This document shows, in pieces, positions 32,001-41,601 of a stretch of DNA of 64,000 nucleotides. Under the pieces are notes generated by a model that saw only the letters and a list, made by a program, of their open reading frames with translations, had not been told where the DNA came from and did no database searches. How positions within the stretch are numbered: the stretch's first letter is position 1; each line of letters opens with the position of its first letter. This stretch comes from Pedobacter frigoris (GTDB lineage: Bacteria > Bacteroidota > Bacteroidia > Sphingobacteriales > Sphingobacteriaceae), in the NCBI RefSeq assembly GCF_005116445.1, contig NZ_SWBQ01000002.1:310001-374000 (forward strand). The letters are read 5' to 3'. Made by a program: the position numbers and the translations under genes.

Positions 32001-32659
32001 CTATTTAACGGAGACAACATTTAATTCTATCCCTATTGCATCTGAGATCGCCCCATCTCCCAGGTTTCTAAAAAAACTCCCTGAGTCAAACTTTATGCCC
32101 CATTTAGTCCGGTCAATCTTAAATTTTGTACTTGTTTTCATTGAGTTTTTCGTAAAAGAAATGGAGGCAGGAAAGGTAACTGGGTGTGTTATATCTTTAA
32201 TTGTCAGATCTCCGGTTATCAATCGTTCTCCCGGAGGGGCATCCTTTTCTTTTTTAATCTTGGTAATGGTAAATTTAGCCTTTGGGTATTTGTTTACAGA
32301 GAAGAAATCGTCACTTTTTAAATGATTTTCCAATTCAGTACGGCCATTATTAATGCTCAGATTCTGATTTTTAATGCTTTGCATGTCAATCTCAAACTCT
32401 CCTTTTATAATCTCATTATTTTCAGTTGCTATTTGTCCTTTAACAAGCTGAATACTTCCGTGGTGCTGATCAAATAAAAACACGTAATATCCTCTCCAGG
32501 TCATGGAGCTTAGTTTACTATCTATTTTATAAATGCCCTTGTTATCTTGTTTATGGTCTCCTATTTTAAAACTGTTTAATAAGCAGGCAAAAAAAGCAGG
32601 ATTGTGAGGGAGCTTACTTGTATTAGCTTCCTGTGTAAAGAATAATTAAAATGTCTCAT
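32001..32659 (-). pseudogene. YceI-family lipoprotein, apparent frameshift in the signal peptide
   Basis: The YceI domain (lipid-binding beta-barrel; HHGSIQLVKGQ, GEFEIDMQSI, SDDFFSVNKYPKAKFTI, GDLTIKDITHPVTFP) is intact and ends at 32001. The first in-frame ATG, at 32504, falls inside the domain (MTWRGY), but the frame stays open upstream with IYKIDSKLSS, the expected first strand, and no start codon. In another frame, ATG 32659 begins a signal peptide (MRHFNYSLHRKLIQ, SSLTILLF) that stops just past a run of seven T (32589-32595 on the plus strand). One extra T would join them and give a lipobox FFAC. This is a decayed gene, a phase-variable tract or a sequencing error. Confidence 0.75.
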
Positions 32660-32819
32660 GTTTTGCTGATATTATGGTGAACTAATATGTGATTAAACTG
32701 AAATCGAATTTAATGACTCATGGTCCCCAGCCAGTATAAAGAGTTGTAAAAAGAATGTAAACGACTGTAAAATCCGAACAGATTCATCCTTTCCTCATTT
32801 GAAAGCCCTATTTTTAGCT

Positions 32820-33695
32820 ATGCATTTAAAATTTCTTTCGGGACTTGTTATTCTTCTATCAGTTCTTTCAGCGTGTTTAATGGATAGCGGTAATTCAAAT
32901 GAAGATTATGAATTGGCAAAGGAGGAGATCGTGATCAGGAAAATCGGCCATGAAATACTACTTCACTCCGGTGACAGCACCTCAAGGGTTTTGCCGGTTA
33001 AGCGATTAGCTGAAAATGAATACCAGATACAATTTGAAAAGGAGTTTATTTTTGATCCCAACTTCCTGGTTCAAATCGTAAAAAAGGTAGTTTCAGAAAA
33101 TAAGCTTTCACCGGAATATGTAGTAAGCGTAATGGATTGTTTGAATAAAGAAGTAGTATTCGGCTATACCATATCAGGGAACGGCCAAAAAAATGTGATA
33201 CCTTGCATAGGCAGAATACAGAAAAAAAAATGCTACTTCATCAATCTTAAGTTCAGAGCTCAGGGAGTGATTTTTAAAACAGAAAGTAAAGTCTTATCCA
33301 TTTTAGCGGTATTGATAATTTTAGTATTGTCCGTCAAATATTACAGACGGAAATCTTTGGCAGATAATCAAGTAAAACAAATTGACATTCCGGAAGATGG
33401 AATCAGAATTGGTAAATATAATTTTTTCTACGAAAAACAATATCTGACCGTTGATCAGGTAAAAACAGACTTGACTATAAAAGAAGCGAAGCTACTCCAT
33501 ATTTTCGCTGCCTCTCCAAACCAGATTATAGATAGAAACAGGTTGCAAAAGGAAGTATGGGAAGACGATGGCGTTATCGTAGGACGGAGTCTGGATATAT
33601 TCATATCAAAACTGAGAAAAAAACTCGAATACGATCCAACCGTCAGAATTGTTAACATTCATGGTAAGGGATACAAACTCGAAATCAATTCATAA
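32820..33695 (+). CDS. Membrane-anchored winged-helix transcriptional regulator (ToxR-like layout)
   Basis: A 291-residue one-component regulator. The ATG at 32820 gives a signal segment (MHLKFLSGLVILLSVLSAC) with a lipobox-like LSAC; the TTG at 32799 is less likely. A periplasmic region of about 130 residues follows, then one membrane helix (VLSILAVLIILVLSVKYY, about 158-175) and a basic stop-transfer end. The C-terminal cytoplasmic OmpR/PhoB-type winged helix covers about 195-290 (LTIKEAKLLHIFAASPNQIIDRNRL, GRSLDIFISKLRKKLEYD, IHGKGYKLE). There is no receiver domain. It is divergent from the YceI gene and may control it. Confidence 0.85.
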   Translation: MHLKFLSGLVILLSVLSACLMDSGNSNEDYELAKEEIVIRKIGHEILLHSGDSTSRVLPVKRLAENEYQIQFEKEFIFDPNFLVQIVKKVVSENKLSPEYVVSVMDCLNKEVVFGYTISGNGQKNVIPCIGRIQKKKCYFINLKFRAQGVIFKTESKVLSILAVLIILVLSVKYYRRKSLADNQVKQIDIPEDGIRIGKYNFFYEKQYLTVDQVKTDLTIKEAKLLHIFAASPNQIIDRNRLQKEVWEDDGVIVGRSLDIFISKLRKKLEYDPTVRIVNIHGKGYKLEINS

Positions 33696-33698
33696 ATA

Positions 33699-35069
33699 TT
33701 ATTTCCGTTTTATCAGCTCCCTATTTTTCAGTTCGTTTTTCAGAGCCAGTTCTACCCGTTGTTCAAAGGGCTTTAAATCAAACACAAATGGTTTTGTAGC
33801 CAAAGGGATTTCATTTGCTGTTTTAAGAGTAGGTGTATAGCCACCGGCAACCATATAAAAACGATCAGGATATTTTGGAGAAACACCCTGTTCAAAATCA
33901 TCCCGTTGTCCTACACGCCCATCGGTATTAGAAAACCTGACTTTGTTGAAGTTAATCCATTGACCGGTTTTGGCATCTTTGCCGTAAGCATTATAATAAT
34001 AAGCTTCTCTGCGGAACTGTCCATTGGTATAGCCAAAATTCTCTAAGAAAGAGTAAAACCCATCAAACATGCGCTGCTCCTTAGGTGCCCGCCAGCTGGC
34101 TACGTAAATCCAATCCTGACCTTCTACTTTATACCACGCCGAAAGTACCACTGAATTGCTATCGGTTTTAGCAATATTCATTAAAAACTTGACAGGTTCG
34201 CCGGTTTTCCAATTGGCAGTTTTTACGTAAGATTGACCGCCAGTGCCTTCTCCGCCAAAATTATTAACCGTTGTCAAATCACCTTTATCAACTAAAGAAA
34301 CATAATCATGTTTGGTTATCGTAGTATCATGCTCAGCATCTTTACTATCCCAAACAGAGAACAATACCCTGCGCTCGGTTGCTGAATTGGTTTGTATGCC
34401 CATATACCCACGAAAAAAGCCCAAACTCATATAATAAGTAGCCAATGCATCGCCTCCTTTTGGCACCAAAATTTCCTGGTACATCCAATTGTAGATTTTA
34501 CTGTTTGGTGCTGTAGAACTAAAAGCTAAATGTACCGATGGTGTAGATTGATAATCGATATGGTTTACATGTGCCCCTGTAGTTGATGATCGAAATATCA
34601 AAGACTTAATGGTAATGGATGATTGGGGATCGGAAATTGGTTTTAGCTCATACCTGAAATAGCCTGTTTTTGGAACCTTTATTTTTGATGCAAATAAAGA
34701 ATCGGCCTTACCGTCACCTTTAAATGTTATTTTTTTACTAAATGGTTTAAAACCGGAATCCTGATAAGTGGCATTGACCTTCAGCTCAAATTCAAGGTTT
34801 TTATCTGCAGCAACTACATGATCAAATAACAAATCGTAATCACCCGGTTTCTGATAAACTATCCACACTACACTTTTGGTTTGGTCTCTCCAACTAGATA
34901 CTACATCCCTGGTTTCAACCCAACCCACCGGCACCCTGACCCCTGGCCTCTGGGAAGTGAAAGGTTCTACATAAGCTTTGTTTGCAGGCACCACAAAGTC
35001 CTGACTATTTTGTGCAAATGATAGTTGTCCTAAAAAGGTAAATACGATTAAAATAAAGTTGATTTTCAT
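33699..35069 (-). CDS. Secreted DUF3472/DUF5077-type protein
   Basis: A 456-residue secreted protein starting at the ATG 35069, which begins a signal peptide (MKINFILIVFTFLGQLSFAQ); the frame extends to 35114 without a better start. Residues about 25-150 look like a DUF5077-type beta-sandwich (VVWIVYQKPGDYDLLFDH), and about 155-440 a DUF3472 domain (MSLGFFRGYMGIQTNS, RRVLFSVWDSKD, GGEGTGGQSY, YYYNAYGKD). These domains are found in secreted proteins of Bacteroidota with likely carbohydrate roles, but no reaction is known. Three bases separate it from the convergent regulator gene. Confidence 0.8.
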   Translation of the reverse strand: MKINFILIVFTFLGQLSFAQNSQDFVVPANKAYVEPFTSQRPGVRVPVGWVETRDVVSSWRDQTKSVVWIVYQKPGDYDLLFDHVVAADKNLEFELKVNATYQDSGFKPFSKKITFKGDGKADSLFASKIKVPKTGYFRYELKPISDPQSSITIKSLIFRSSTTGAHVNHIDYQSTPSVHLAFSSTAPNSKIYNWMYQEILVPKGGDALATYYMSLGFFRGYMGIQTNSATERRVLFSVWDSKDAEHDTTITKHDYVSLVDKGDLTTVNNFGGEGTGGQSYVKTANWKTGEPVKFLMNIAKTDSNSVVLSAWYKVEGQDWIYVASWRAPKEQRMFDGFYSFLENFGYTNGQFRREAYYYNAYGKDAKTGQWINFNKVRFSNTDGRVGQRDDFEQGVSPKYPDRFYMVAGGYTPTLKTANEIPLATKPFVFDLKPFEQRVELALKNELKNRELIKRK

Positions 35070-35227
35070 TTTGTGTTCACTGATATCGGCAAATAAACCA
35101 TTTAAAAACGGCAATAAACGAAGAAAAGCTTTTTTTAATAGCGTGATTTTGATAAAAAATTTAAATGTTTTCGACTAATTAAAGAAATATTTAAAGATTC
35201 AAGTCTTATATGTAGCTTTACTAAGTT

Positions 35228-35662
35228 ATGCAACCACTCAAGATATATTTTAGAATCACACATACAGGAAATGGAAAATACCTCAAAACCAAAAACGAGG
35301 TAAGCAACCTGATTGTTGACGTTATTGATAGAAATCCAAGCAAATCTGCCACAGAATTAAGGGAGCTGGTGATCCAGGATTTCAATAGCAATCCTAAGGC
35401 ACAAAAAGTATTGAGCACCAACGATCGGTTCTTCATCCGAACCATAACAGACGTTGAGGCCATCATCACTTTTCTGCCGCAGGAAAGAAAACCCGAAGAA
35501 CAATTCTATACCCAATGGAGATACATTCAGAATTCAGAGCCTTACATGCTGGTGCAATACCTTGATGAAAACAAAGTTGTTGTCTACAGTGAGCGAACCA
35601 AAGTCATCCATACAGTAAAATTAGACAAAGATATTGTCGTAATAGCTGATGAAAATGCCTGA
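35228..35662 (+). CDS. Hypothetical protein
   Basis: A 144-residue soluble protein of no recognised family, without signal peptide or membrane segment. It starts MQPLKIYFRITHTGNGKYL and has a mixed alpha/beta pattern with a basic first half and an acidic C-terminus (VVIADENA). It is the last gene with backbone-like composition before the AT-rich accessory stretch. Confidence 0.6.
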   Translation: MQPLKIYFRITHTGNGKYLKTKNEVSNLIVDVIDRNPSKSATELRELVIQDFNSNPKAQKVLSTNDRFFIRTITDVEAIITFLPQERKPEEQFYTQWRYIQNSEPYMLVQYLDENKVVVYSERTKVIHTVKLDKDIVVIADENA

Positions 35663-35947
35663 TATATCAGCAGGTGTGCCAGCAATATTTTTCATAATAT
35701 TTTGTTCATTGCACACACCCCCTCACCCAATCCGCGCAGTACCTGATGCTGCTCTTACGCCTCGTCTTATACTAAATTCTAATCCCACAAGCTTATTCGT
35801 ACTTCCGTATTTCCCTCTATGAAATACACTTATCCCCCAATACTCGCTCTATGATCCCGGGATCTAAACTTATAAAAAGACTTTACTTTTCCAATTTGAT
35901 TAATTGAATTACTATACTTAATATAGCAGTTCAATAACTATCTAAAA

Positions 35948-36937
35948 ATGGCCTCACTATTAAAATCCAATTACAATCCTACAAAAATAGCGGCAATAAT
36001 TCCTTGTTTCAATGAAGCTGAAAATCTAATTCCACTTTATAACGCCATTAAAGAAGAATTGAAATGTTATCAATATGAGATTGTATTCGTTAATGACGGA
36101 AGCACTGATAGAACGCTCGATATCTTGAAGTCAATTCATGCGACAGATGATAATGTATCATATATCGATTTGTCAAGAAATTTTGGACATCAGAACGCAC
36201 TCAAAGCTGGTTTAGATAATACTTTTGCAGATTGCTTAATCACAATAGACGGAGACTTCCAGCATCCTCCAAATGTCATAAGTAAATTAATTGAAAAGTG
36301 GAATGAAGGTTTCCACGTTGTTAATACACAACGAATCGATACAAACCATATATCAGTATTCAAGCGTATTACGAGTGTTTTTTTCTACCGAATAATCAAT
36401 TTTATCTCCAAAGACAAATTAATCAGAAATGGAGCTGATTTCAGATTGTTGGACAAAAAAGTGGTCGATATAGTTCGAAAAATGAATGAAAACGAACCTT
36501 TCTTACGTGGAATGATTTCTTGGGCTGGATTTAGTCAAACATGCATAAGTTTTGAGGCAGACAAAAGACTATATGGAAAATCCAAATATTCGCTTAGGAA
36601 AATGGTCTCCCTATCATTGAAAGGCATTACTTCATCAACAATTAATCCTCTACGCTTATCTTCAGGGATAGGATTTTTATTCTCGATTATGTCGTTTATT
36701 TATGGGTTTTACGCAATCTACCTTCATTTTTTTACTAATCAAACTATTTTGGGTTGGACCTCAATAATAGTTAGTTTCCTATTTATCACTGGCCTTCAAT
36801 TCATTATGATAGGTATTATAGGTGAGTATGTTGGCAAAAGCTTTATGCAAACTAAGGGTAGACCAGGATATATTATCTCGGAATCTCGCTTTAAAATTCA
36901 AGAAACACTTACAATTGGCAATACAATCCAAATTTAG
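35948..36937 (+). CDS. GT2 glycosyltransferase with membrane anchor (GtrB/DPM1-like)
   Basis: A 329-residue family 2 glycosyltransferase. The GT-A domain has IAAIIPCFNEAENL, VFVNDGSTDRTLD, the metal-binding DGDFQHPP and a KYSLRKM motif. Two helices follow at the C-terminus (about 240-262 and 272-298). This matches enzymes that transfer a sugar from a nucleotide donor to undecaprenyl or polyprenyl phosphate (GtrB, ArnC). GtrA follows, as in O-antigen glucosylation systems, so the product is probably a lipid-linked sugar flipped by GtrA. It is the first gene of an AT-rich six-gene cluster. Confidence 0.9.
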   Translation: MASLLKSNYNPTKIAAIIPCFNEAENLIPLYNAIKEELKCYQYEIVFVNDGSTDRTLDILKSIHATDDNVSYIDLSRNFGHQNALKAGLDNTFADCLITIDGDFQHPPNVISKLIEKWNEGFHVVNTQRIDTNHISVFKRITSVFFYRIINFISKDKLIRNGADFRLLDKKVVDIVRKMNENEPFLRGMISWAGFSQTCISFEADKRLYGKSKYSLRKMVSLSLKGITSSTINPLRLSSGIGFLFSIMSFIYGFYAIYLHFFTNQTILGWTSIIVSFLFITGLQFIMIGIIGEYVGKSFMQTKGRPGYIISESRFKIQETLTIGNTIQI

Positions 36938-36963
36938 TCTTGCAATCTTTGTTTGTAAACTTA

Positions 36964-37434
36964 ATGAAAACATTTAATTTTAAACAGAAATTAGCTCGCT
37001 TACTTGATATACCCTATCCAATATTCAGAAAACATGTTTCATTTGAACTTTATAGATATCTTGCTGTCGGTGGTATTTGTTTTCTGTTGAACATGGGAGT
37101 TTTTCATTTCAGTTATTATTACTTTTTTATAAACAATCTAAATCAAAATATTTTTTTCAACAACAATCTGATGTCTCTCCTAACTTCAATGGTTATTACC
37201 GTGCCGATCGGATTTTATCTGACAAAGAACTTTGTTTTTAGCAGTAAATTAAAGGAAAATACGCAATTATTTCGTTATTCCGTTTCGATTTTGCTTTCAT
37301 TATTCCTCTCAAAGAATATACTTGACATATTTATAATCAATCTATGCCTTAATGTAACAGTATCATTTCTGGTTAGTATTTTTGTTACCCAAATTTTCTT
37401 ATTTTATTTCCAAAAATTAATTTCTTTTAGGTAG
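36964..37434 (+). CDS. GtrA-family membrane protein
   Basis: A 156-residue protein with four predicted membrane helices and a FELYRYLAVGGICFLLNMG-type start of the GtrA domain, followed by VPIGFYLTKNFVF. GtrA proteins are thought to flip a polyprenyl-phosphate-linked sugar to the periplasm. The ATG at 36964 is chosen over the TTG at 36940. It lies 26 bp after the GT2 gene, its usual partner. Confidence 0.88.
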   Translation: MKTFNFKQKLARLLDIPYPIFRKHVSFELYRYLAVGGICFLLNMGVFHFSYYYFFINNLNQNIFFNNNLMSLLTSMVITVPIGFYLTKNFVFSSKLKENTQLFRYSVSILLSLFLSKNILDIFIINLCLNVTVSFLVSIFVTQIFLFYFQKLISFR

Positions 37435-37476
37435 TTTCAGATCTTTGTGATAATCTGATATTCAAATCAATAGCAT

Positions 37477-38772
37477 ATGATAGAAATTTCCTACATCAAC
37501 CATGCAAGTGTCCTAATTAGTATTGATAATATAAAATTATTAGTAGATCCGTGGTTTACTGGATTTTGTTTCGATGAGGGTTGGGGACTAAGATATCACA
37601 ATACTCTTGATATAGAATTAGCTACCATGGCTACCCATTTGTGGATTTCTCATTTTCATTCCGATCATTATCATTTACGTACGTTAAAGCGAATCTTGAA
37701 CGCCAATCCGGAAATTATTTTAATCGCAAATCAATCATTCAATTTTAGTTTTGATCAAGTGGGCCGCAAAATTGGATTTAAGAATATCATCTGTTTTCAT
37801 GAAAGAAAAAAAATGAAAATAACAGACCACATATCCTTGGTCAGGTATCCGACTACAGGAATTGATAATATGCTATTAATCGAATCAGATTATGGCAACA
37901 TTTTGAACTACAATGACTGCAATCTTTCTGGATGGGCGCAAAAACAGTTGGCAAAGAAAATAGGCCCCGTAGATATTTTCATGTCAAACTTTAATCATGC
38001 TGGTAAACTTTTAGTTTCACCTCCAATAAACCATCTTGATATCAAAAATAAGCTTAAAAAGAACTTTGTCGATAACTTTAAAAATTTCAACCCACATTAC
38101 GTCTTTCCGTTTGCTTCATACCATTATTATAGAGCGATGGAAAGTCTCGACCAGAATGAATCGATGCTTGATGTAACTGATTTGATTCCTTTACAATCAA
38201 ACATCTTAAATGTTAAAGTTGGGGACACTGTAAAATATTCAAAAAGTGCCGTAGAAATTATCTCAGAGACTGGATACGTTAAAAAGAATGAAATAGATTC
38301 TTTGAAGAGGAAGACTTCTGTTAATTTAGACATACTTTTACCTTATGCTGAAAAGTATTTAATCAATTTGCGAAAAAATTTCGGCCTGTTTGTTTATACA
38401 CTTCCAGACTTATTCATAAAAGTTACAGATCTTGATATAATCGTGAAGTTTAGTGCATCAAAAGGGTTGCGTAAAATCAATCATGGAAAACATCACATTG
38501 AAGCACACAGTACAGCTTTAGCTAACTGGTTTAATGATGTGTATGGAACAGATAGTTTTGTAGTTGGCGCACATTTTAAAATATCGAGTAATAATAAAAT
38601 TCCTTTGAAATGGCAGATCATCTTTGGAATTTTAATCGACAATAAACTAAGTATTAAGCATTTATTTAGTATGTTATTTAGCCGTAAAGGCCTTGAATTT
38701 TTACTAAATAGGCGTGAAGAAATTGTTGGGATATTACTAGAACGGAAACTTAGCGCAGACTACCATGATTAA
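37477..38772 (+). CDS. MBL-fold metallohydrolase
   Basis: A 431-residue protein with a metallo-beta-lactamase fold in the first half: ISYINHASVLISIDNIKLLVDPWF and the metal motif HFHSDH (about 59-64). The general layout resembles UlaG-type lactonases and the MBL part of CMP-sialic-acid hydroxylase, but there is no Rieske domain. The C-terminal about 150 residues are of unknown fold and lack a signal peptide. It is embedded in a glycosylation cluster, which suggests action on a sugar or lipid-sugar intermediate, but this is only inference. Confidence 0.8.
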   Translation: MIEISYINHASVLISIDNIKLLVDPWFTGFCFDEGWGLRYHNTLDIELATMATHLWISHFHSDHYHLRTLKRILNANPEIILIANQSFNFSFDQVGRKIGFKNIICFHERKKMKITDHISLVRYPTTGIDNMLLIESDYGNILNYNDCNLSGWAQKQLAKKIGPVDIFMSNFNHAGKLLVSPPINHLDIKNKLKKNFVDNFKNFNPHYVFPFASYHYYRAMESLDQNESMLDVTDLIPLQSNILNVKVGDTVKYSKSAVEIISETGYVKKNEIDSLKRKTSVNLDILLPYAEKYLINLRKNFGLFVYTLPDLFIKVTDLDIIVKFSASKGLRKINHGKHHIEAHSTALANWFNDVYGTDSFVVGAHFKISSNNKIPLKWQIIFGILIDNKLSIKHLFSMLFSRKGLEFLLNRREEIVGILLERKLSADYHD

Positions 38773-38849
38773 GATTCAATAGCATGCTTTGATTGATTGA
38801 AACCATTTTATATAAAATAAGTTTGTTCTAAAAATATGGCAATACTGGC

Positions 38850-40331
38850 ATGAAAATATCTTTTTATCAGCGTTTTGATATATACAAGTTAGCAATATTA
38901 ACTCTTTCTATATTATCGTGTATATTGTATCATAGAAAGGGCCATTATTGGGGCGACGATTTTGCCTTATATATTCACCAAGCAAAAGCATTGATGCTGA
39001 ACGGAATTAATGAATTGATTGAAACTAACCTGTTTGCAATAAACAACTCTTCATTCCACGATTTTAGTCCAACTCTAGCGCCTTGGGGCCTTCCTTGTCT
39101 GCTTACTCCTTTATATCAATTTTTCGGTCTAAACATAGAGGTTTTCAAAACATTAATTGCATTATTTTACATACTATTTATATTTTCGTTTTATAGTTTC
39201 TGCAACAAATTTCATACAAAAACAATATCGTTCATTTATACCTTGTTTCTTATAGTTATTCCCGCTCTTGCTTCTCACACATCAGCTGTTCAAACAGAGT
39301 TCCCCTATTTATTTTTCTCCATGGTCACGTTGTTAATTATGACAGGATATAAATTAAATAAATACAGGCTTTCTCAATCCGTACTAATTGGAGTGCTTAT
39401 TTTCATATGTAGCCAAATTAGAACTGAGGGCATTCTGTTACTAGGCAGTTTATTGTTTTTTCAATCATTTGAAATAATTAAAAACTTCAGATCTTTTTTT
39501 AAAATAAGAGCGATAATATGGGTGATAACACCACCTTTTATCTTTGTTTTATTGACATTTATTACTGGTCTCTTCCTGCCTGCTGGATTTGTCTCTCACA
39601 TTAATTTCTATTCAAAAGTATCTATATCTTCTATTATTGGAAACAGCGCCTCTTATATCAATATTGTCTCGTCATTTTTAATACCGAAATATAGTTATGT
39701 TTTTTCGTTTACACTCTTTGGTTTTATGCTATATGGATTATTTAAGAATTTTCCTCACAATAAAATATTAGTTATTTACACCACTTTTCTAATCATACTT
39801 TACATGATATGGCCATTTTTTGAAATTAGATATGCCTTTTTGATATTACCATTTGCTCTATATTTTATATTGGATGGACTTAAGTCTATATTGAAGCTCT
39901 ACTTAGCAAAAAAATACAAGACTGTTTTTTTTACGCTAACTATATTGGCAATCATGTTTTCATTAATCAGAAATGGCGAAGAAATAATTGAGGAAAAAAA
40001 CTTTACGCGAAATGAAATCGAAGGTCCTTACAAAAAAGATGCTGCAAAGATGTTCAATTTTGTTTCTGCAAAAACAGATCCCAAAAGTGTTATAATATTT
40101 TTTAGAGCAAGAGCCATGTCTTTATATACTAACAGAAAGTCAGTGATGATTTTTGGTAACGATAAAAATCGAGTATTTGATATTGGAGATTACCTTGTGA
40201 TAAATAAAAATAATGTAATTTGCCAAATTCAACATTCTGATCCTTTTTTAAATTCAGCATTATTTACCCATCGTTTTAAACAAGTTTATGAAAATGAATC
40301 CTATGTTATCTTCAAGAGAAAACTTGGTTAA
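38850..40331 (+). CDS. Polytopic GT-C-like glycosyltransferase
   Basis: A 493-residue integral membrane protein with about ten or more helices. The first periplasmic loop has GHYWGDDFALYIHQAKAL, the acidic DD pair expected of GT-C enzymes of the ArnT/PMT group, and LAPWGLPCLLTPLYQFFG. The C-terminal about 100 residues are soluble. GT-C enzymes take the sugar from a polyprenyl-phosphate carrier and move it to an acceptor in the periplasm, which fits the GtrB/GtrA-like genes upstream. The acceptor is unknown. Confidence 0.78.
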   Translation: MKISFYQRFDIYKLAILTLSILSCILYHRKGHYWGDDFALYIHQAKALMLNGINELIETNLFAINNSSFHDFSPTLAPWGLPCLLTPLYQFFGLNIEVFKTLIALFYILFIFSFYSFCNKFHTKTISFIYTLFLIVIPALASHTSAVQTEFPYLFFSMVTLLIMTGYKLNKYRLSQSVLIGVLIFICSQIRTEGILLLGSLLFFQSFEIIKNFRSFFKIRAIIWVITPPFIFVLLTFITGLFLPAGFVSHINFYSKVSISSIIGNSASYINIVSSFLIPKYSYVFSFTLFGFMLYGLFKNFPHNKILVIYTTFLIILYMIWPFFEIRYAFLILPFALYFILDGLKSILKLYLAKKYKTVFFTLTILAIMFSLIRNGEEIIEEKNFTRNEIEGPYKKDAAKMFNFVSAKTDPKSVIIFFRARAMSLYTNRKSVMIFGNDKNRVFDIGDYLVINKNNVICQIQHSDPFLNSALFTHRFKQVYENESYVIFKRKLG

Positions 40332-41010
40332 AAGCACTTTGGTGATAATTCCTTGTTTTAATGAGTCGACCGTCCTCAAAGAAGTTATCTGTGAACTTAT
40401 ATCCAAAGGGTTTGATATCGTAGTTGTAGATGATTGTTCTAATGATGATAGTGCAGAAATTTTAAAATATTTTTCAATACATTATATAAAACATCCAATA
40501 AACTTAGGTCAGGGTGCTGCGTTAACAACAGGATTCCAGTATGCACAATCCCTTCCACATCCCTATGTTGTGACTTTTGATGCAGACGGACAACACAACC
40601 CTAATGACATTATCAATCTTTTAGATACACTCGCTAATAATGACTACGATATTGTCTTTGGTTCCAGATTCCTAAACGGTACACACAAGATGCCAAAAAT
40701 GAGAAAGTTAGTATTAAAATTTGGAATCATTGTGAATTATTTATTTACAGGTATTTTATTATCAGACGCGCATAATGGTTTAAGAGCATTTAAAAGAACA
40801 CAATTACAGTCTCTTAATTTTTCCGAGAATCGTATGGCTCATGCCACCGAACTACTATTTATCGCAAAAAAATATACAATGAAATATGCAGAGTGTCCAA
40901 CAAATACAAGATATACAGATTACTCTTTAAAGAAGGGTCAAAGAAATATCTCTTCTATTAACCTCTTTTTTGACATCTTTTTATTTAAATTATTTAGAAA
41001 TGCTGATTAA
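40288..41010 (+). CDS. GT2 glycosyltransferase
   Basis: A 240-residue family 2 glycosyltransferase with VIIPCFNESTVL, IVVVDDCSNDDS, NLGQGAALTTGFQYA and the metal motif DADGQHNP, followed by AHNGLRAFK. It resembles polyprenyl-phosphate sugar transferases without the C-terminal membrane anchor. The start is uncertain: ATGs at 40288, 40294 and 40303 all overlap the preceding gene by about 30-44 bp. The small DUF2304 protein that follows may act as its membrane subunit. Confidence 0.88.
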   Translation: MKMNPMLSSRENLVKSTLVIIPCFNESTVLKEVICELISKGFDIVVVDDCSNDDSAEILKYFSIHYIKHPINLGQGAALTTGFQYAQSLPHPYVVTFDADGQHNPNDIINLLDTLANNDYDIVFGSRFLNGTHKMPKMRKLVLKFGIIVNYLFTGILLSDAHNGLRAFKRTQLQSLNFSENRMAHATELLFIAKKYTMKYAECPTNTRYTDYSLKKGQRNISSINLFFDIFLFKLFRNAD

Positions 41011-41335
41011 ATATCTCCTTTCTTCTATCATTATATCCATAGGGATATATAGTTGGATGAAACTCCAAAAAACTTTATTAGTCAGAGGTCTGATTTTTAC
41101 TACCACATTATTATTTGTTGTTTTAGTATTCATTCCACAATATACAACGATTATTGCAAATCATTTTGGGGTTCACCGTGGAGTAGATTTTATCTTTTAT
41201 CTAGCCTTTCTCTTTGCATACTTTTGTATCATTTTTCTCTACAAAAAAAATAGACGACTCGAACAAAAGCTTGCCCAATTGATAAGAGATATTGCAATCG
41301 AACGTGCCGTTAACTCAAATAGTAAGAAATTATAG
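41000..41335 (+). CDS. DUF2304 family membrane protein
   Basis: A 111-residue protein with three predicted helices (MLIKYLLSSIIISIGIYSW and two more to about 80) and a charged coiled-coil-like tail (NRRLEQKLAQLIRDIAIERAV). This matches DUF2304, which typically sits directly after GT2 genes. The ATG at 41000 overlaps the GT2 stop by 11 bp, so translation is probably coupled. It is the last gene of the cluster. Confidence 0.8.
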   Translation: MLIKYLLSSIIISIGIYSWMKLQKTLLVRGLIFTTTLLFVVLVFIPQYTTIIANHFGVHRGVDFIFYLAFLFAYFCIIFLYKKNRRLEQKLAQLIRDIAIERAVNSNSKKL

Positions 41336-41601
41336 CTGCTGTACTATTGTTGAAACGATTTGCATGGATAACCTGAAAGTTAGCGTACAGCTGTCAGCGT
41401 TTGCAAACAGTGCTTACGGTTTTGACCAAAAATAATTACACAGTCTATCTATAATGTCAATTTGAAGTTGAAGGGCCTAATTACTTTACGATATCGAGAT
41501 TACAATTAGAATTGTAACCCTCCCGGATTTCGAACCGGTTTGCTAACGAGAATTCAAATTTATGACCTCCCCCCAATTTTCAGACACGCTAAACTCGAAA
41601 A

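Noticed and set aside
37477..38772. Full CMP-sialic-acid hydroxylase
   Set aside because: The MBL part is present but there is no Rieske iron-sulfur motif.
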